Shown here piece by piece: positions 6,264-7,654 of a stretch of 7,654 nt of DNA. Where the stretch lies: contig CANHEC010000098.1 in assembly GCA_947459455.1 (NCBI GenBank), positions 1-7,654 of the forward strand, in the 5' to 3' direction. The notes beneath the pieces are model-generated. The model searched no databases. It saw nothing but the letters and a program-made list of their open reading frames with translations, and had not been told where the DNA came from. Every line of letters begins with the position of its first letter. Positions within the stretch are counted from its first letter, which is position 1. The stretch comes from Chitinophagaceae bacterium. Lineage in GTDB: Bacteria; Bacteroidota; Bacteroidia; Chitinophagales; Chitinophagaceae. A program made the translations under genes and the position numbers.

Positions 6264-7538
6264 ATGCGATTTTTGCTAATCCTCACCTTTGTTTTTACCA
6301 GTGTAGTGGCACTGGCTCAATTGCCCGTAGCGCCCAACCCTGCCGCCGTGGGTATGGATGCCAGCCGCCTGCGGCGCATTGATGGCCTGATCAAACAGTA
6401 CATAGACCAACAATGGATAGCCGGCGCCACTGCCATAGTAGTACGCAATGGTCAGGTGGTGTACCACCAGGCATTTGGCGTAGCCGATGCCGATAGCAAA
6501 AGACCCCAACAGAAAGACGACATCTTTCGCATCGCATCCCAAACGAAAGCCATCACCAGCGTGGCCTTAATGATACTGATGGAAGAAGGCAAACTGCTGC
6601 TGGATGATGCGGTATCCAAATACATTCCTGCTTTTGCCAACGCACAGGTGATCGATAAGTTCAACGAGGCCGATACCAGCTACACCACGGTAAAGGCAAA
6701 GCGGGCCATTACCATCCGCGACCTGCTGACGCATACCTCGGGCATAGGCTATGCGCAAATAGGCACGCCTCGGGCCAAGGCCATGTATGCCAAAGCCGGC
6801 GTGGGCTCGCAAATAGGCACTCCGTACGAAAGCCTGGAAAGCCAGGTGCTGAAAATAGCAGCCCTGCCACTGGAGCACCAGCCCGGCGAACGCTTTACCT
6901 ACGGCCTGAATACCGATGTGCTGGGCTACCTGGTCCAAGTGGTAAGCGGCCAAAGCCTGGCCGATTTTTTTCGCCAGCGCATTTTTGAGCCGCTCGGTAT
7001 GCACGATACCTGGTTTTACCTGCCGGCGGCCAAGCAAAACCGCCTGGTAGCACTGCACACCGAAAACAAGCAGCAGCAGGTGACCAAGATGACAGAATCG
7101 CCGACTGCTGGTATCAGCAACCTCGACATAGACTACCCCACCAAGACAGGCAAGCTATACAGCGGCGGAGCCGGCCTGGTGAGCACTGCGTACGACTATG
7201 CGCTGTTCATGCAAATGCTACTCAACGGCGGCAGCCTGAATGGCAAGCGCATTTTGAGCCGCAATAGTGTAGACATGATGACGCAAAACCAAATTGGCAA
7301 CGTAGACCGCGGACCGAATGAAAAGTTTGGACTGGGCTTTGGCATCATTACCGAAACGGGCAGCGGCCGGCTGGGCCTCAGCACAGGCAGCTATAGCTGG
7401 GGCGGTGCTTTCAGCAGTACTTATTGGATTGACCCTAAAGAGAAGATTGTAGCCCAGCTGTTTTTGAACCAATACCCCATCAGTCACGGCGATATACACG
7501 ACAAGTTCAAGGTGCTGGTGTATAGTGCACTGCAGTAG
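6264..7538 (+). CDS. Exported serine hydrolase, beta-lactamase/esterase superfamily (PF00144 type)
   Basis: This 424-residue protein starts with a signal peptide (MRFLLILTFVFTSVVALAQ, cleavage near residue 19). The nucleophile motif is SQTK (Ser92, Lys95), in the usual setting DIFRIASQTKAITSVALMIL followed by EEGKLLLDD. Other family marks are IRDLLTHTSGIGY (151-163), FTYGLNTDVLGYLV (211-224) with the conserved Tyr213, FFRQRIFEPLGMHDTWF (235-251) and SYSWGGAFSSTYWIDP (376-391). The last of these stands where class C beta-lactamases have KTG, and Tyr213 is not followed by the classical Y-x-N spacing. Both differences are typical of the esterase-like or peptidase-like branch, so hydrolysis of an ester or peptide substrate outside the cytoplasm is more likely than beta-lactam resistance. 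Length fits the family. It follows a terminator and has nothing after it on this strand within the window, so it is probably a single-gene unit. Substrate cannot be told from sequence. Confidence 0.92.
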   Translation: MRFLLILTFVFTSVVALAQLPVAPNPAAVGMDASRLRRIDGLIKQYIDQQWIAGATAIVVRNGQVVYHQAFGVADADSKRPQQKDDIFRIASQTKAITSVALMILMEEGKLLLDDAVSKYIPAFANAQVIDKFNEADTSYTTVKAKRAITIRDLLTHTSGIGYAQIGTPRAKAMYAKAGVGSQIGTPYESLESQVLKIAALPLEHQPGERFTYGLNTDVLGYLVQVVSGQSLADFFRQRIFEPLGMHDTWFYLPAAKQNRLVALHTENKQQQVTKMTESPTAGISNLDIDYPTKTGKLYSGGAGLVSTAYDYALFMQMLLNGGSLNGKRILSRNSVDMMTQNQIGNVDRGPNEKFGLGFGIITETGSGRLGLSTGSYSWGGAFSSTYWIDPKEKIVAQLFLNQYPISHGDIHDKFKVLVYSALQ

Positions 7539-7654
7539 TCATCCGCCATACAAACAACCCGCACGGCAGCAAGACTACACAATCCGACTGTATATGGGTG
7601 TTTATCGGTAGTATTGTACCCCACGGACATCGGCTTTTCGGAGCCATTGTGTCA
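7539..7654. other. Non-coding right end
   Basis: I see no gene in these 116 bases. A weak stem GGCT-TTTCGG-AGCC (7632-7645) has no following T-run, and TAGTATTG (7609-7616) is one mismatch from the TAnnTTTG promoter box. Either could belong to a gene beyond the edge. Confidence 0.4.

Noticed and set aside
6264..7538. Class C beta-lactamase (antibiotic resistance)
   Set aside because: The SxxK motif is present, but the classical Y-x-N spacing and the KTG motif are replaced by esterase/peptidase-branch sequences, so resistance cannot be claimed.

Overview
The window looks like chromosomal DNA from a member of the Bacteroidota, probably Chitinophagaceae or a close relative. The grounds are an alternative complex III (ACIII) gene pair of the Bacteroidota type, a DUF6787-like domain (a family I know from this phylum), a candidate -7 box of the TAnnTTTG type, and start codons without recognisable Shine-Dalgarno sequences. 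Base composition is moderately GC-rich. I see no mobile elements, CRISPR arrays, tRNA or rRNA genes.

Left part, minus strand (1-2270): the first two genes of an ACIII operon. A 411-residue multihaem cytochrome c (ActA-like, six CxxCH motifs) is followed after 84 bases by the N-terminal 316 codons of the Tat-signal molybdopterin-oxidoreductase-like subunit (ActB), which runs off the left edge. The 84-base spacer holds an 8-bp tandem repeat and a nested inverted repeat. ACIII oxidises menaquinol and passes electrons through its haems towards a terminal oxidase, so this is core respiratory machinery.

Divergent spacer (2271-2542): carries a likely promoter for the ACIII operon and a striking GC-rich extended palindrome at 2439-2476. 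To the right, on the plus strand, is an exported PQQ-like beta-propeller protein (2543-4432) with a hydrophobic insertion near its C-terminus, closed by a long nested Rho-independent terminator (4474-4546).

Right part, plus strand (4607-7538): a single reading frame that joins a two-helix membrane domain (DUF6787-like) to glycinamide ribonucleotide formyltransferase (PurN); a small unrecognised lipoprotein of visibly lower GC; a clear terminator; and an exported serine hydrolase of the beta-lactamase/esterase superfamily. These genes look like separate transcription units rather than one pathway.

Most of the window is ordinary housekeeping and envelope content. The items most worth a second look are the membrane-domain-PurN fusion, the six-haem ActA fusion, the palindrome in the divergent spacer, and the repeat/hairpin structure between actA and actB. 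I do not see convincing evidence of a new multi-gene system.
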